Below are positions 22,504 through 34,251 of a stretch of 64,000 nucleotides of DNA, in pieces (within the stretch, counting starts at the first letter, position 1; every line of letters starts with the position of its first letter). The translations under genes were made by a program, and so were the position numbers. The stretch comes from Serpula lacrymans var. lacrymans S7.9 (Eukaryota > Basidiomycota > Agaricomycetes > Boletales > Serpulaceae). The DNA is taken from assembly GCF_000218685.1 (NCBI RefSeq), contig NW_006763294.1, positions 1,671,361 to 1,735,360 on the forward strand, read 5' to 3'. The notes beneath the pieces are model-generated. The model had not been told where the DNA came from and made no database searches. It was given only the letters and a program-made list of their open reading frames with translations.

Positions 22504-23622
22504 TCAATGCCATCCTACATCAGATAGTCTCGATGCTGCGCCCACGCTAAGTGTCTTTTCATTTCTTGGTGCGCCGTATGCATGTGCAATATCCCATTCC
22601 GAGTCATTCGACTTGGTGGACTTGTTCGATTTAGGCCGGTTCTGTCCCCCAACTGGCGCGCTTTTCGTCCGTCCATGGTAAGATGTGTTCATATTTGCAG
22701 ATGTATTCTGCAACGTTTGATGGGCTGTCGATTCAGAATCCTGCGTCGTGATGGTGTCGCGATGCGAAAACGTCGATGATGAGAGCAGTCTGCTGAGCCG
22801 CGATTTCATAGCGCAAGCAGCAGACACGCTGAGCATGCTTGGTCGCTTATTATTCGGAATGGAGCGATGAGGGTACCCTTCAGATTGTTGCACTGGGAAT
22901 GCGTATGTAGCGATGTCGTGGTGGTGTCTGACGTCTTGCCGGCCAGCGAAGTAATTCTCATGTAGCGGGATCTCTACCATATCGTTTGCTTCGATGGCTC
23001 GCAGATCAACCGATTTTTCCTCTCTCACAGGACCTTTTATGCCCCACGATTCATTCGAAAGACGGAATAGCGACATTGTCCTCCTCTTTGCTTCCTGGCC
23101 GATATGTTGAGTTCGGCCTCGGCAATTGCATGCAGAAGACGCGACCACAAATCTGTATACAACTGCGAAAAGGATGAGGCCCATGATACAGCCAATAATG
23201 ATGGCAACGAGTAGCTCCTTGTGCTGTGCTGCAAAACTGCCATGTCGGGATGAGGTAGGCTGGGGAAGACTTGAAGAGGTCGTGACCGGAAGGGTAGGCT
23301 TTGTTGCTGGAGGCGCCACTGGCGAGGGAATTTGCTGGTACGGTGCGAGCGTCGTAGAAGGAAAGTCCTGCTGTGTTGAAGTTGCTTCTCCAAATATTGC
23401 TGCCAGGACTTCTGTTACAGGATGTAACTTTGCGTCAGCCGGATTTGGTGTCGTGGTTGCATATGATGGCCAGTAATAACCTGTGTGTGTGGTGGCACTG
23501 GCTTTTGAGGCTAAAGACAAAGATGATGGGTCTGAAGTAGGAATCGCGATGGTGATGGTGACAGTTGCGGCAAGTACAAGGAGGGTGTGTTTGAGCTTGA
23601 ATACTGATATGATTCCGTTCAT
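22504..23622 (-). CDS. Single-pass membrane protein with Ser/Thr/Pro-rich ectodomain (372 aa)
   Basis: Unspliced. I chose the ATG at 23622 because it starts a signal-peptide-like stretch (hydrophobic VLAATVTITIAI); the open frame extends further upstream but would run toward the divergent CDC20 gene. The order is signal peptide, a Thr/Pro/Ser-rich ectodomain of about 100 residues, a transmembrane helix (LVAIIIGCIMGLILFAVVYR), and a basic, Ser-rich cytoplasmic tail. This layout recalls fungal cell-wall sensors of the Mid2/Wsc type, without their Cys-rich domain. Family not recognised. Confidence 0.65.
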   Translation of the reverse strand: MNGIISVFKLKHTLLVLAATVTITIAIPTSDPSSLSLASKASATTHTGYYWPSYATTTPNPADAKLHPVTEVLAAIFGEATSTQQDFPSTTLAPYQQIPSPVAPPATKPTLPVTTSSSLPQPTSSRHGSFAAQHKELLVAIIIGCIMGLILFAVVYRFVVASSACNCRGRTQHIGQEAKRRTMSLFRLSNESWGIKGPVREEKSVDLRAIEANDMVEIPLHENYFAGRQDVRHHHDIATYAFPVQQSEGYPHRSIPNNKRPSMLSVSAACAMKSRLSRLLSSSTFSHRDTITTQDSESTAHQTLQNTSANMNTSYHGRTKSAPVGGQNRPKSNKSTKSNDSEWDIAHAYGAPRNEKTLSVGAASRLSDVGWH

Positions 23623-23912
23623 GGTGTCGTGAAAGTGGGGCCGTGCGGGCGTAAAATGAAGGACGGTGAAGGCGTGTGATGTGGAAGACTCAACCGAAGA
23701 TACACACCATTCTTGCACCGTTATAAGAGCTGTAGAGGGCTGACAGCGGAGGCTAACACCAGTACTGGAGACGCGACCGCGCTCGTGACGGAAATCAATG
23801 CACGTGACATGATCATGTGATGTACACGTGCATGTACGTTCAAATGCTCGAGGCAGTGGCGTTTTGTCCATCCGTTCTCATTTACACGCATTTTCTTGTA
23901 TTTTTTTCTGAC
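23623..23912. promoter_or_regulatory. Divergent promoter between the membrane protein and CDC20
   Basis: The two start codons are 290 bp apart and point away from each other. The interval contains CACGTG-like motifs, including gcacgtgacatgatcatgtga near 23800, a near-palindrome that may bind a bHLH or similar factor. No TATA box is obvious on either side. Confidence 0.45.
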
Positions 23913-25652
23913 ATGAGCTCGATACCCAAGACACCGTCGCGCTATCGTTCCCGCTCAGATGCAAAAACACCGCTGACTCCATCGTTGCTCTCGGCGCTGA
24001 ACGCCTTTTCGATATCCCCCACCAAAGGTCACAAACAGTCCACCCGAGCTGCTGATCTATCCAATCCTTTCATCTCCCGTTCACGACCAGTATCGCCAGC
24101 CAAGCGAACCACTTCAGCTGGAGTCCCTGCATACGACTCTTTCCAGAGACAGGCCAGTGGTGGTGTCATCAGAAAGGGCGGCGTAGAAAGCAGGCTTGAT
24201 GTCGTCTCTCGAGACTACGTTCCACCCCAATCACAGCCAAAGACCGAGCTCAAACGCTCTCGTTCGACGCCTGCAACCCGTGATAGAGCTCACTCCAACG
24301 GCGATCGCTTCATTACCAACCGTGAAGAGACAGAGGTTGCAGCTACCCTCGAACTAATGAGTCTCAATCCCAAGTCTGCTTCACCAGGGCACACAGCGCG
24401 TCTCGCCGCAGCTGCTGGCGTACCGCTAAATCGTCGTGTCTTAGCATATCATGAAGCCCCTCCTGCGTCTTCATCTGACTCATCACTCGCCCAGCAGCGT
24501 GAGATCGCCCGTCCATTATATGCCCGTCCAGGTGCTTTGCCTTCATCTACCGGCACGACCACCAATAAATCGCGCCGGATCCCCACACAACCTGAGCGTG
24601 TTCTTGATGCTCCAGGTATGGTTGACGATTTCTATCTCAATCTTGTGTCCTGGTCGTGCCAGAATGCTGTTGCTGTCGCACTGGCCGAGAGTACTTACAT
24701 ATGGCGCGCCGACGTCGGCGCTGTCTCTCATCTTTGCGAGGCTCCCGAGGGCTCATACGTCTCATCGGTTGATTTCTCAAATGACGGCGCGTACCTTGGT
24801 ATAGGCCTTGGTACCGGCGAGGTCGAGTTGTGGGACGTGGAAGCTGGGCAGAAACTCAGGACAATGGCTGGACATCAGGGTCAGATAGCTGTACTCTCCT
24901 GGCACGCCCACATTCTTAGTTCAGGTTGCGGAGATGGTAGTATATGGCATCATGATGTGCGTGTTCCGAGACACAAGGTCATGGAGTTACTTGGACACAC
25001 CGGTGAAATTTGCGGTTTGAAATGGCGAGAAGACGGTGAGCTGCTTGCAAGTGGGGGAAATGATAACGTCGTCAACATTTGGGATGGGCGTGTGGGCGAT
25101 GTTGGGGAAGGTACGCAAGGAACAGCAAAGTGGACTAAGCGTAATCATACAGCTGCTGTCAAGGTAAGCTCCAGTGTGTCCCTGTTCGGCGTAGTCGACT
25201 AAAATGTATGACGCTCGTAGGCCATCGCATGGTGTCCGTGGCAACCTTCTCTTCTTGCTAGTGGGGGCGGCACGAACGATGCCACTGTTCACATATGGAA
25301 CAGCAGCACTGGTGCCCGTCTACACTCCTTGAAGACACCTTCTCAGGTGACATCTATTCAATGGTCTCCTCATAAGAAAGAGTTCATGACAACACACGGG
25401 TACCCCACAAACGCCATCATGGTACATGCTTACCCCTCTCTCGAGCGCATCGCTGAGATCAGAGATGCACACGACTCCAGAGTGCTATACTCAGCTGTTT
25501 CGCCAGCTGGGGATGTGGTCTGTACTGGGGCTGGGGACGAGAATCTCAAATTTTGGAGAATATGGGAAGCTGCCTCTACGAAGAAGAAAAGAGTTGATGG
25601 AAAGGAGAGATCGTCATCGACTACACGCTCTGGTATTTTATCGATACGGTAG
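23913..25652 (+). CDS. CDC20: APC/C activator Cdc20/Slp1 (560 aa, WD40)
   Basis: Substrate adaptor of the anaphase-promoting complex. Exons 23913-25163 and 25221-25652 (1683 nt). The N-terminal 240 residues are disordered and carry a C-box-like GDRFITNR and an RRVLAYHEAPP block. The seven-bladed WD40 propeller starts at RVLDAPGMVDDFYLNLVSWS and includes ILSSGCGDGSIWHHDVRV, GHTGEICGLKW, LLASGGNDNVVNIWDG and AIAWCPWQPSLLASGGG. The C-terminus ends Ile-Arg (LSIR), the APC/C-binding IR tail. Cdc20 is favoured over Cdh1 by the overall match to Cdc20 blades. The C-box lacks the usual Pro after DRFI. Confidence 0.92.
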
Positions 25653-25807
25653 TTGTTTCGCACTTGACCGGTTTTGACCGTTCTATCTCACATGCTCATG
25701 AAAATTCATGTCGTTAATGATAATCGCTCTATCTTCTCGTAGAATAGCTGCGCTGATGATGATCGATGATCTGCCAACTTAAACATCATAAGCAATACAG
25801 TGTGCAG

Positions 25808-27563
25808 TTACATAGGTACAATGGGCGCGCTGCCTTTCTCTAATGCTGTACGAAGGCTGCAAAGGTAGCTTATTCAGTTTACAGATTCAGTCTTTGCCAA
25901 TGGCTGGTCACGTACCTGTAATCATCTCCATTCTGTGTAATATATCGTACCCATGGTAGCGCCTGATAACCACTCTTTTCTACAATTTTGAGGTATCGCA
26001 CCTGAATGCCAGAAACTGTAAAGTACGGGATCTCGAATTTTACACTGATGGGTGCTCGCTTTTCAACGTCTTGTTCTTTTGAAAGTCGGTGATGCAATAC
26101 AGGAAAGAATCAGGAAAGAAAAGATCATGAGAGGTAGTGGATTGTACACGTACCATTTTTGACACTGGGCAAACCAAAGTGAGCGCGCATTAGATACTCA
26201 CGGCCTCCACCCAATTGCTTAATCTTCCAAACGAAAGCAGATTTATCGGGAGCATACTGAACGCTACCCGTTGAAGCCTATGATCGTCCAACCAATTATG
26301 CTCACCGATCACTCTTGTAATATTATAGACTCACCCTGAACTTTGGACTATCAGCGTCGTCTGGCACAGGAACATATATCTCCACATTATTGGCAGTACT
26401 TCTCCGCTTGAACTGGGCTTTACACTTGACCATATACTCCACCCTGCTCCCTTTGTGGCTTTCGACAGCAGCCTCAACCCATATTAGTGGCTTCACCGTG
26501 GTAGAAAGTCTATACGACATCAGCTCGAACTCGCCATCAGGTGGAATGAATGATATGGTACGATCGTTTTCGAATCGAGATAGTCGCACGCATTGGTGGA
26601 ATTTTACATCTTCCATCTCAATTGCTTTTCCACGGGATGCTAGAAATGCGATCTCAGTGAATATAGACACGTTGAACGAGATAGGATGATTTACTTCGCC
26701 CTGTGCTTTCAAACATCACTTTGTCGTTGAGTCCTAGACGCAACTCGGGCATTCCTGACAGATAGCATTTCATCTTGACAGCGCCAAGGATCTCCGAGCG
26801 GACGACATTTCCGTTTGCATTGACCTAACATATGTATGAATCTTTTAAGCTACGCTAGTAAGTGAACAGGTAAATGAGGTGCATACCAACAAGTTTACAC
26901 TCTCGATGACATCCAAGAAAACCTCATTCTTTCGGTATCGGATCCCCTCAGTCCGCCAAGACACAGCGTTCGTTACAGCCATAGGAGGACGGACTTGTAT
27001 TTCTAGTTTATGTGATTCCTGAGTAATGTATCTGTACAGGTTCGACGAGGCAGATGATATGTTCTGGTCAGTTCTCTGGAAACGATGTCTAATCAGACTC
27101 ACTCCTGTAATATCTTACTTTCAGTCGTTTGTGGATATCCAAAGTCCATCATCTCGTCCATGAGTTCATATATGATCACAAAGTTGTCTCTTATCGACTC
27201 TTCCTCCAACTCCTTGAAGTATTCCACAAGAACTTGAGTCAGCCGGTGCAAGAATATGATAATTTCAGCTGCATTTGTATTCCGTTTCGACAGCGCTAGC
27301 ACTATAAAAACAATCGTCATAGGAAACCTTCGACATATTATAGGAACTGGCCATCAGTGCTCACAATAAAGGTTCGAATGACGGATATGCATGTAATTGA
27401 TGCCCTGGCTGGAGAAACATGGTGTAACCTGCTGACCCTCTTCCTCTATTTCCAGGATGAGTGGTAAGAATCTTTCGATACAAGTTGGTGAGACATCGTC
27501 CTTGTACGAGCGTTGGATAAGTGGCTTTCCCTTTAGGTCTAGGATGGCAATCAGGCTGGCCAT
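25808..27563 (-). CDS. APM1: AP-1 clathrin adaptor complex mu subunit (436 aa, 8 exons)
   Basis: Medium chain of the trans-Golgi/endosome adaptor AP-1. Exons: 27563-27365, 27301-27103, 27031-26887, 26824-26695, 26639-26335, 26277-26154, 26075-25916, 25856-25808; total 1311 nt. The N-terminal longin domain starts MASLIAILDLKGKPLIQRSY and includes EYFKELEEESIRDNFVIIYE and MDFGYPQTTESKILQEYIT. The mu-homology domain contains VSWRTEGIRYRKNEVF, SGMPELRLGLNDK, EDVKFHQCVRLSRFENDR, FIPPDGEFELMSYRL, FKRRSTANNVEI, EYLMRAHFGLPSV and GIQVRYLKIVEKSGYQALPW. Spacing and wording fit AP-1 rather than AP-2, AP-3 or AP-4. Start codon precedes the domain directly. Confidence 0.95.
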
Positions 27564-27792
27564 GGTGGTCGCAGTAGATGGGCAAGTCTGCAGTTGCCTG
27601 TTTGGGCAACTAGGCTGCTTACGCCAACGGCAACGTTCACTTTTCCCTCGAATTCAAACGCACAAAAAACCATAGACATCCATAGTTGGGCCATTACAAC
27701 TACCAGTAAAATAGAAACCGGAAAAAAAAGCAAGAAACCATACAGTAAGCTCTATATAGCAGGCCCAAACAGCCCTCGTATATATTATAATT

Positions 27793-29278
27793 TCACTCCT
27801 TCAAGAACCAGCGTAATAACCTCTTCCTCCTCTCACCCCTTTGCGGGCGCTTGCGCAACAAAGGAGTGCCTTCTTGAGCCTGGAAATTTTCATCCTGCTC
27901 GTCTACTATTCTTTCATGGTCTCTAAAGTTGTTCTCCACAACGGTGGCATACACAGTGTCGTCAGTCTCCGGATTGTAATCCTCACTGTCACCCATCAGG
28001 TCATGTCCGAAATCATCGACACCCAACCTGCGTTGCCGGAATTTCCAGGCGATACACATAATGAGCAGACCCAACTGCATGATTGCAGATACAGCGAACA
28101 TGGCCCAACCTAGATCCAAGAAGAACCTCTATCAGCATCTAGCTTGGATTACCACAACGACACAAACGCACTAGTCCAGTTGGTGCCAGGTCTAACATAT
28201 AAAATCAATCACAGCAACTCAATAGGTATAAAATACGCTTACCTCCTGGCAATTGAGACTGCCATCATGATACCACCTGGGCTCTGCATGACCATCATAG
28301 GTATGCTTAGCGCACCTACAAGTTTCAGTTGGAATGTCCTGAGCAACTGTGGCATGTACTGTATGGCCGCTAGTATAGCAGAGCTCACACCCAAAAAGGT
28401 TGCCCAAAGCGTGATCTGGCGACTATGCACCAGGCCAGTTGGGTCAGCCTTGTTGGTAGCCAGTAGCAAAATGGTGACAAAAGAGAGCAGAACACTGCAA
28501 CATGATGTCAAATTATACACGGCAGAAAATGACGTGGATAACATACAGATGAACAAAGACTACCCAAGAAAGGATGATAGAAAGCCGCCAGTCGTTACTG
28601 AGGATCCTGGTTTTGACGTGATGCGGAGGGCGGGCATCGTGAGCATCGATGTTCAACTCCACATATTTAAGGTGAGGTGGGTAGTAAATCATGTATAGCA
28701 CGAGGCTGTCATTAATATGATTAGGATGCCTGAAATGACACATGGGAGAAATATACTTGCATGACAGTGAATAAGAGCCACTGCAGAATAACTTGAGAGA
28801 CACCGGCGGTAATTTCAACACATTGTCCAGCGGACTATGTTTATGATGAGATTTAGCCATTGGGCTTAACGAGCTGCTTACGAGTTCTTTGCAGCACCGA
28901 ATGACTGGCCATTGAAGTGCAATCCTTTGAAGCGCCTCAGCTTCCTCGACGATGCCTGACAACCACGTCGACTTACATGTTCAGCATGCCCGCTGCGGAA
29001 GACGTGCTGCCGAGCAGTAGATACCATGGACTGAATCCTTCTGATGATTTCTTATTGTAAATTCGCAGGTGCTATATCAACCTTTAGTCGAGAACGACAC
29101 GAGAAGGTGTGTTTATTTGTCTACCTGGGGTATGTATGAAATGACGAGCCCGTAAATGAGAAAGGCGCTGAGTGCACTTGATATCCAGTCTCGATCCTAT
29201 ATAATACGTGAAGAATTAGACGTATGATTTGAGGTAAGCAATTGCAAAAGGACCTACAGGATGGCACAAGTCCGCCAT
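27793..29278 (-). CDS. PQ-loop repeat multi-pass membrane protein
   Basis: Start at 29278 (MADLCHP) followed by donor gtaggt and then the exon with DRDWISSALSAFLIYGLVISYIPQ. The first PQ loop (SYIPQ, then LRIYNKKSSEGFSPWYLLLGS) and second PQ loop (AAIQYMPQLLRTFQLKLVGALSIPMMV) are clear, flanked by several hydrophobic helices. A final helix is followed by a hydrophilic, acidic tail ending at 27793. PQ-loop proteins are mostly vacuolar/lysosomal transporters or lipid-related Golgi proteins such as yeast Any1; the substrate cannot be told here. Middle exon borders (28510-28960) are approximate. Confidence 0.8.
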
Positions 29279-30191
29279 TGGAATAGAAGGCAAATGAGAG
29301 TTGAAAGAAAGAGGACTGGGTTGCGATGGCGTGTATATGCAGTCAAGACACGCGTGGGAACACGCTATCAGACAGGGGACAACGTTCTAGTCATTTCCGC
29401 AAACGCTGTAGCCCAATGCTATAGCCATACCATATCCCTCCATGCCACGCCCCTTAAGATAGCGTCCAATAAATGTAATGATGCCTTTGCGGACCCGGAA
29501 ATAATCGTGGGCGCAGAAACTATCCAGAATGCACGGCATTGGGTCCTCTTATCGCTTTACCATCACATCGAACATCGTTAGCGTCAAATGAATGTCTCAC
29601 CATGAAATAGTGCCGCGGTATCATCCTATCTAAGGGTACTCTGCTTGTATCGTTGGTATGGATAATAGCGAGCAGGCGAAACTTCAAAGTTTGTTTTGCA
29701 CTGACTACTCAAATTTTCACATATTAACGTCCTTTACATCCCATCCACGCTTCTTACCACAGCTTTTTCTCTCGTTCTTGGAACCTCTCAAATAGTCGTT
29801 CCAAGAGATCAAATCAAGGCTATCCGACATTCAGCCATACAATCCCACCGTATCGTTGTTTTTGTCTAACAGCGCCTTTGACCCTGGATAACACTCCTTT
29901 CTGTGGACAACCTGTTTCGCTCTGGCTTAACTATCAAACCTTCTCAGATCACCGATCGACTCTGATGAGTTTTTGCAACCGTTACCTTTCGTGCGATTTT
30001 GTTATTCGTAGAGCACACTGGTTTTGTCGTTCAACCTGTTTGCCAATCACACCGCTCTGGACCACAAGTTTTGGTAACCTTAACATCAAGCAACTCTGCG
30101 CATATAAGAATACATGATCAGCAGCAGTAGCCTCATTGTCGCTTTGACCCCCACAGAAGCACCCATTTATTAGTGTCCCTTCAAACTAGCA
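29279..30191. other. Intergenic between divergent genes
   Basis: About 0.9 kb between the starts of the PQ-loop gene (minus) and the multi-pass membrane gene (plus). No coding exons supported. It presumably contains both promoters. Confidence 0.5.
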
Positions 30192-31616
30192 ATGCCGAGC
30201 TATAATTCTGTCCTCCGTATAAACTTGGTCTGTGCATGGTTCGGGGCTATGCTTTACGGTACGACTATTTTTCCTATTACTGTGGAACCACACCAATTAT
30301 AAGGATTCATCACAGGTGTTAAGTAAGTTTCGGTTTCTCGCCGTGACATGGTCCACTGAAAGTATTCTCCAGTGCCGTTCTGTTCGGTCGTTGTGTCTAT
30401 ATTCTCTCGAAAAAACATCGATCCACTAACAGGCGAGCTCTCTATCTCCCATTTCAGCTCCTGTTTGCTCATTTTATCAGTCGATCGATGTAGGATATTA
30501 CTGTACTCTTCCAGCCTTTCGTTTGCCTTCGCCACTTCGCAGGCGATTGTAACGCTCGTGGAACTCGCCAAAGGTATTGAGGCTGTCGTACATAGCGAAG
30601 CCCAGTCGGAGTACGATCTGGGAATGCTGGGCGGGAATAAACTCAACACAGTTGGCATCACCATGTATTGTCTTGATGTGTGTGATTTCTCATTCTTACT
30701 TGCCATTCGCGATGAATTTGTTCACATTAGGTTTTTGTTCAAGATCTATTATTGGTAACAGAGTTGTTGACTTATCCGTCGTAAGGTATACTGACGAACC
30801 ATTGGTATTGTTTGTTAGATATGGAGGCTCTTTATCGTGTGGAATTACAGCAAGAAGATCTGTGTTTTCCCTGTGCGTGCATTGTCGTTGTACCATGTCA
30901 TGCATAATCACATATTATCAATATAGGCCCTCTTATTTTTCGGAGAATTGGGTAAATTTAAATTTGTCCCCTTTTCAAGGTGATTTTGCACTTCTCACCT
31001 TCCGACCACCAGTCTCTGCCATGATCGCTATAGCCCACTTCAGTCAACCGATGATAGACCTTAAATCTCACAATGTAGAACTTTATGCGATAGCTGCCTG
31101 GGCCGTTAATACAGCATATCATGTTTGTATTACTGCTGGAATCTCTTATCGCCTGTGGCTAAGTGGCCAACGGTTAAAGGTGATAGGAGGACGACAGGTC
31201 AGCTCATACAGGAGCACTGTTGCCATGATGGTGGAATCAGGATGTTTATCTGTACTCTGTGGAATTAGTCTGCTTGTCTGTTTTGCAGTGGGTGATATTA
31301 CAGGGTTGGCTGGTGTGGACATAGCCGGGCAATTAGCTGTAAGGGAAATTTACCTCTCGGTATTTTCTGATATAACTGATGATGGGATGTACAGACGACG
31401 GTTCCGTTGTTAATTATTGTCCGTGTTGGATTTGGAAACGACAACGGCACCCTAGGAGATTCCAATCCGAGTACTGGCATTCGGAGTAGTGGTCATACTT
31501 CGCGTCTTTCGACACTCCCATGGGCCCTAACGCAGATCGGAAGAGCGAATGTACAAGGAGTTGCGAAAGAACCATCTAGTCCGGATATCTCTAAGATCGA
31601 GCTAGGCTTAGCTTAG
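30192..31616 (+). CDS. Basidiomycete multi-pass (about 7 TM) membrane protein, copy 1
   Basis: Start MPSYNSVLRINLVCAWFGAM, then donor at 30259; a 7-nt exon 30316-30322; an exon encoding VLFGRCVYILSKKHR ending 30432; a GC-AG intron 30433-30493; an exon with ILLYSSSLSFAFATSQAIV; further small exons; and a long exon with SHNVELYAIAAWAVNTAYH and GCLSVLCGISLLVCFAVGD. The last intron (donor after ACAATTAGCT at about 31340, acceptor gtacag at about 31394) joins to TTVPLLIIVRVGFG. Alternating hydrophobic helices and a polar C-tail fit an integral membrane family abundant in mushroom genomes, of unknown function. A paralog lies at 55523-56947 on the other strand. Confidence 0.7.
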
Positions 31617-32563
31617 ATTTATAGTCAGACTAGGTAACCTTCTGTAGCGTGAGAGACGTTATATTAGCTGGAGCTGCCGAAGTGTGGTATAGTGATCAAT
31701 AAAGCAAGCACAGGGGTATTCCCGTACATTGAGTTAGAAGGTGATAGTAAAGACATAATCATAGCACTGAATTGCTTATCATTCACCTGTACATCCATGT
31801 TGGCTAGCCCTTCTTAAACTTTCAGCATCTGCAAGACAGATGTGTTTTGAAGTCATCTTGTTCACATTAGGGGTGCAAAGTTTGGTTCAGTTCAGTTCAG
31901 AGGCATTGTCTTCTGAACCTAGAACTGGACCAAGCAAACCTGATTTGGGTGGATTGTGGGAACCCATATTTACAGAAACACTCAAGGTCCTTGAAGACAA
32001 GATGTGTATCATAAGGTCTAAACTACAGAGTCCATGAGGAATATGAGAACGTGCAGAGGAAACATATGGTGGACTAGAAGTCCGGTGCAGGAGTATTGGA
32101 GAGGATGTCCGGAGTACCTGTGGAGGTGGGGTACAGGGTTATGCCGAACGGCAGAACACAAGGAGCGTAATCCCAAGAGTATTGAAGATTTGTGGGTTCA
32201 GACTTGAGAATTTGTCCTCTTTGGAATTCTGGAGCTATGCCTTCTGGCAAGGATATGACAATAGTCTACACAAACCATACAAGATGTAATGAAAATGGTC
32301 TCATAAAACTATACTGTCAAATTTGGTGTGTGAACACCATTGCAACTACATAGTACTAGTTTGTCAATACCATATGGTATAGTTTTGACATACCAACCCA
32401 TGTGACAATACCAACAATGGACTACCTTGGGGCACTGGAGTACAACATTGTACAACACTCAATGGAGGAAAGGAAAGAATACAACTCATCAAGAGATGGA
32501 GCTAAAGCATCAGAAACCCCCCAAGTCTGAACTCCCAAATCTTCAGTACTCTCAGAATTACAC
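31617..32563. repeat. Retroelement-derived sequence, repeat 'Y' (minus copy)
   Basis: No gene. The segment about 32010-32180 on the minus strand is clearly homologous to the plus-strand sequence 33780-33850 joined to 40170-40265, sharing the CTCATGGACTCTGTAGTTTAG block. A third diverged copy is at about 48353-48480. In both minus copies Y is followed by the same ccaagtctgaactcccaaat block and then a copy of the 1.8-kb repeat X, so Y may be internal sequence of the element whose LTR is X. Confidence 0.5.
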
Positions 32564-33650
32564 TGTTGATGATGAGAACTGTTGTTAGAAAACCACACAC
32601 AAAAACAAACCAACAAACAATCCTCCCAGATTCCACAGAACTTGTGTATGGGCTTTGCCTCCTAGAACAGTGGAGTGGTCTGGTTGTTCATGGGGTGGTA
32701 CATATAATGATCTTTCAAAGTAAAACCCAGAGATGTATGGGTGTGGGTTTTGAGGAGGAGGGATAGTTGGAATATAGAAGATAGGGGCTTTGTGATGAGT
32801 ATGGGCAATCACTACCTTGCTAATTGTAGCACAAGGTAGGTTTGAGAATGACGAGGTGATGAGGTTCCCAGTGATAGCAGGCTCCTGACACACAGACTGT
32901 AGTGCTCAGAAGGACTCCAATCAAAAGGGGTAACAATCACTGTGGAGATTGACTTATATAAGCCCAGCTTATATGCTGAAAATATCCAATTTTAGCTTGT
33001 TCAGCCAATCAGAACACAAATATCCAATATCTTCAGCATATAAGCTGGGCTCATATAAGTTGATCCCCACAGTGAATGACTTCAGAAGTGGCGAGTGATG
33101 ATGACAGCAGTTAACAGTAGTAGCAGTGGGAAGTGTTGTGACCACACTGGATCACAAGTAGCAGTGAGGAGTGAACTTGGGATTAGATAAGGAGTCTGGA
33201 TTGGATTTCTTGTTTTTACAAGGTGGGATACAGGGGTTTATATAGTAAGAGAAAGGTAGGCTATGCATAGTATAGCTGTGCAAAAAGAATGAAAAAGAAC
33301 ATGAAGGAAGGAATGTATGCTGATGAATCCTGCATAGGTAGTACAGGATAAGATTGTCAAAATAAGGAAAAGAAAGAGATAGAACAATAAATGGTGTGTA
33401 AGTAATGTCACAGGTTTGTACAGCCATAAAGTAAAGTCAAATAGCAAAAAGAGAGCAGGAAAATCATGATGTCATGGGAAGATACAGTAAAAAAAGAGCA
33501 AGGCAAAATAATATCAGTACAAAACAGTTCCCTTGTTGCCAGTCAGGCATTCTAAAAAAATATGTGTCCATAAAAATGATTCAAAAATCAAGAACAATCG
33601 CACTGCAAATGAATGTTCTGCTGAAAAAAAAGGAACTCATCTGCAGACTC
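32564..33650 (-). repeat. Repeat X, copy D (minus, truncated)
   Basis: Reverse complement of the last about 0.95 kb of repeat X as seen at 41860-43678. It begins at TGTTGATGATGAG, the inverse of X's ...CATCATCAACA end, and runs to about 33650, where similarity stops before X's ORF. A CACTG MITE is inserted at 32938-33074. The promoter-like TATATAAACCCC block of X is present here as GGGGTTTATATAG near 33235. Confidence 0.75.
32938..33074. repeat. CACTG-ended MITE, copy 2 (137 bp)
   Basis: Starts CACTGTGGAG and ends CCCCACAGTG, with long inverted repeats (CAGCTTATATGCTGAA and its complement). Target duplication AAT on both sides (32935-32937, 33075-33077). It is nested inside repeat X copy D, so it is younger than that copy. 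Confidence 0.9.
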
Positions 33651-33850
33651 ACTCCATTATAGTCTTCAGCACTTTCTTCTGAATCCCTTGGTTGATCCCT
33701 GCAGGTTGAACAACACATAGGTGTTTGGACATCAGGACTATACTCAGTTCTCTCCCAGACACCTTTAGCATCTTACAACGCTCCTCATGCTCTGCAATTT
33801 GGCATAGCCCTGTACCTCACCTCCGTATGGTACTCTGGATATCTGCTCCG

Positions 33851-34238
33851 TGTAACAACCAAGAGTTAGTTACTCCGGTGCACACAGGAACACACTATAG
33901 AGAAGATGAAGAGGGAGTAGTTACCCCTTAAGATACAGTGAGTTAGTTGGTATACAACAGGAGGACTCGCTGAGGAGTCTCCTGGATCTATTGGGGTTTA
34001 TATACTACTACAGGGTTGTTTGTACATGTGTACTATACAGTTTGATAGATACAGTGGCTGATGATGTCATAGGGTCTAGCCCGTATGGCCAGCTCCACTG
34101 CGTGAGAGAGTTAAGTCTAAAAGTAAAAGAAAGGCAACGCGGCGCGAGAAAGGGAAATGCCGCGTGGCACTTAAAGTATAAAGTTAAAGCGGAGAATAAA
34201 AAGGACAGGAGATGTCCGGAAATTGTGTTATCGTAACA
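33851..34238 (-). repeat. 3' LTR (388 bp)
   Basis: TGTAACAACC...ATCGTAACA on the plus strand, with short TGTTAC/GTAACA inverted ends. Compared with the 5' LTR, the U3 part is almost identical, while the 110 bp of the U5 side (33851-33960) differ at about 13 positions by eye count. Confidence 0.92.
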
Positions 34239-34251
34239 CTACCCCCCTTCT
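34239..34251 (-). other. Polypurine tract
   Basis: Minus strand AGAAGGGGGGTAG sits directly before the 3' LTR and would prime plus-strand DNA synthesis. The decayed relative has the same tract before its LTR at 47926-47938. Confidence 0.8.

Noticed and set aside
23623..23871. Upstream extension of the single-pass membrane protein
   Set aside because: The open frame continues, but a signal peptide begins at the 23622 ATG and the extension would run into the CDC20 promoter.
30254..30706. 150-codon minus-strand ORF
   Set aside because: It is a shadow of the plus-strand membrane-protein exons, whose frame is supported by the paralog and by splice sites.
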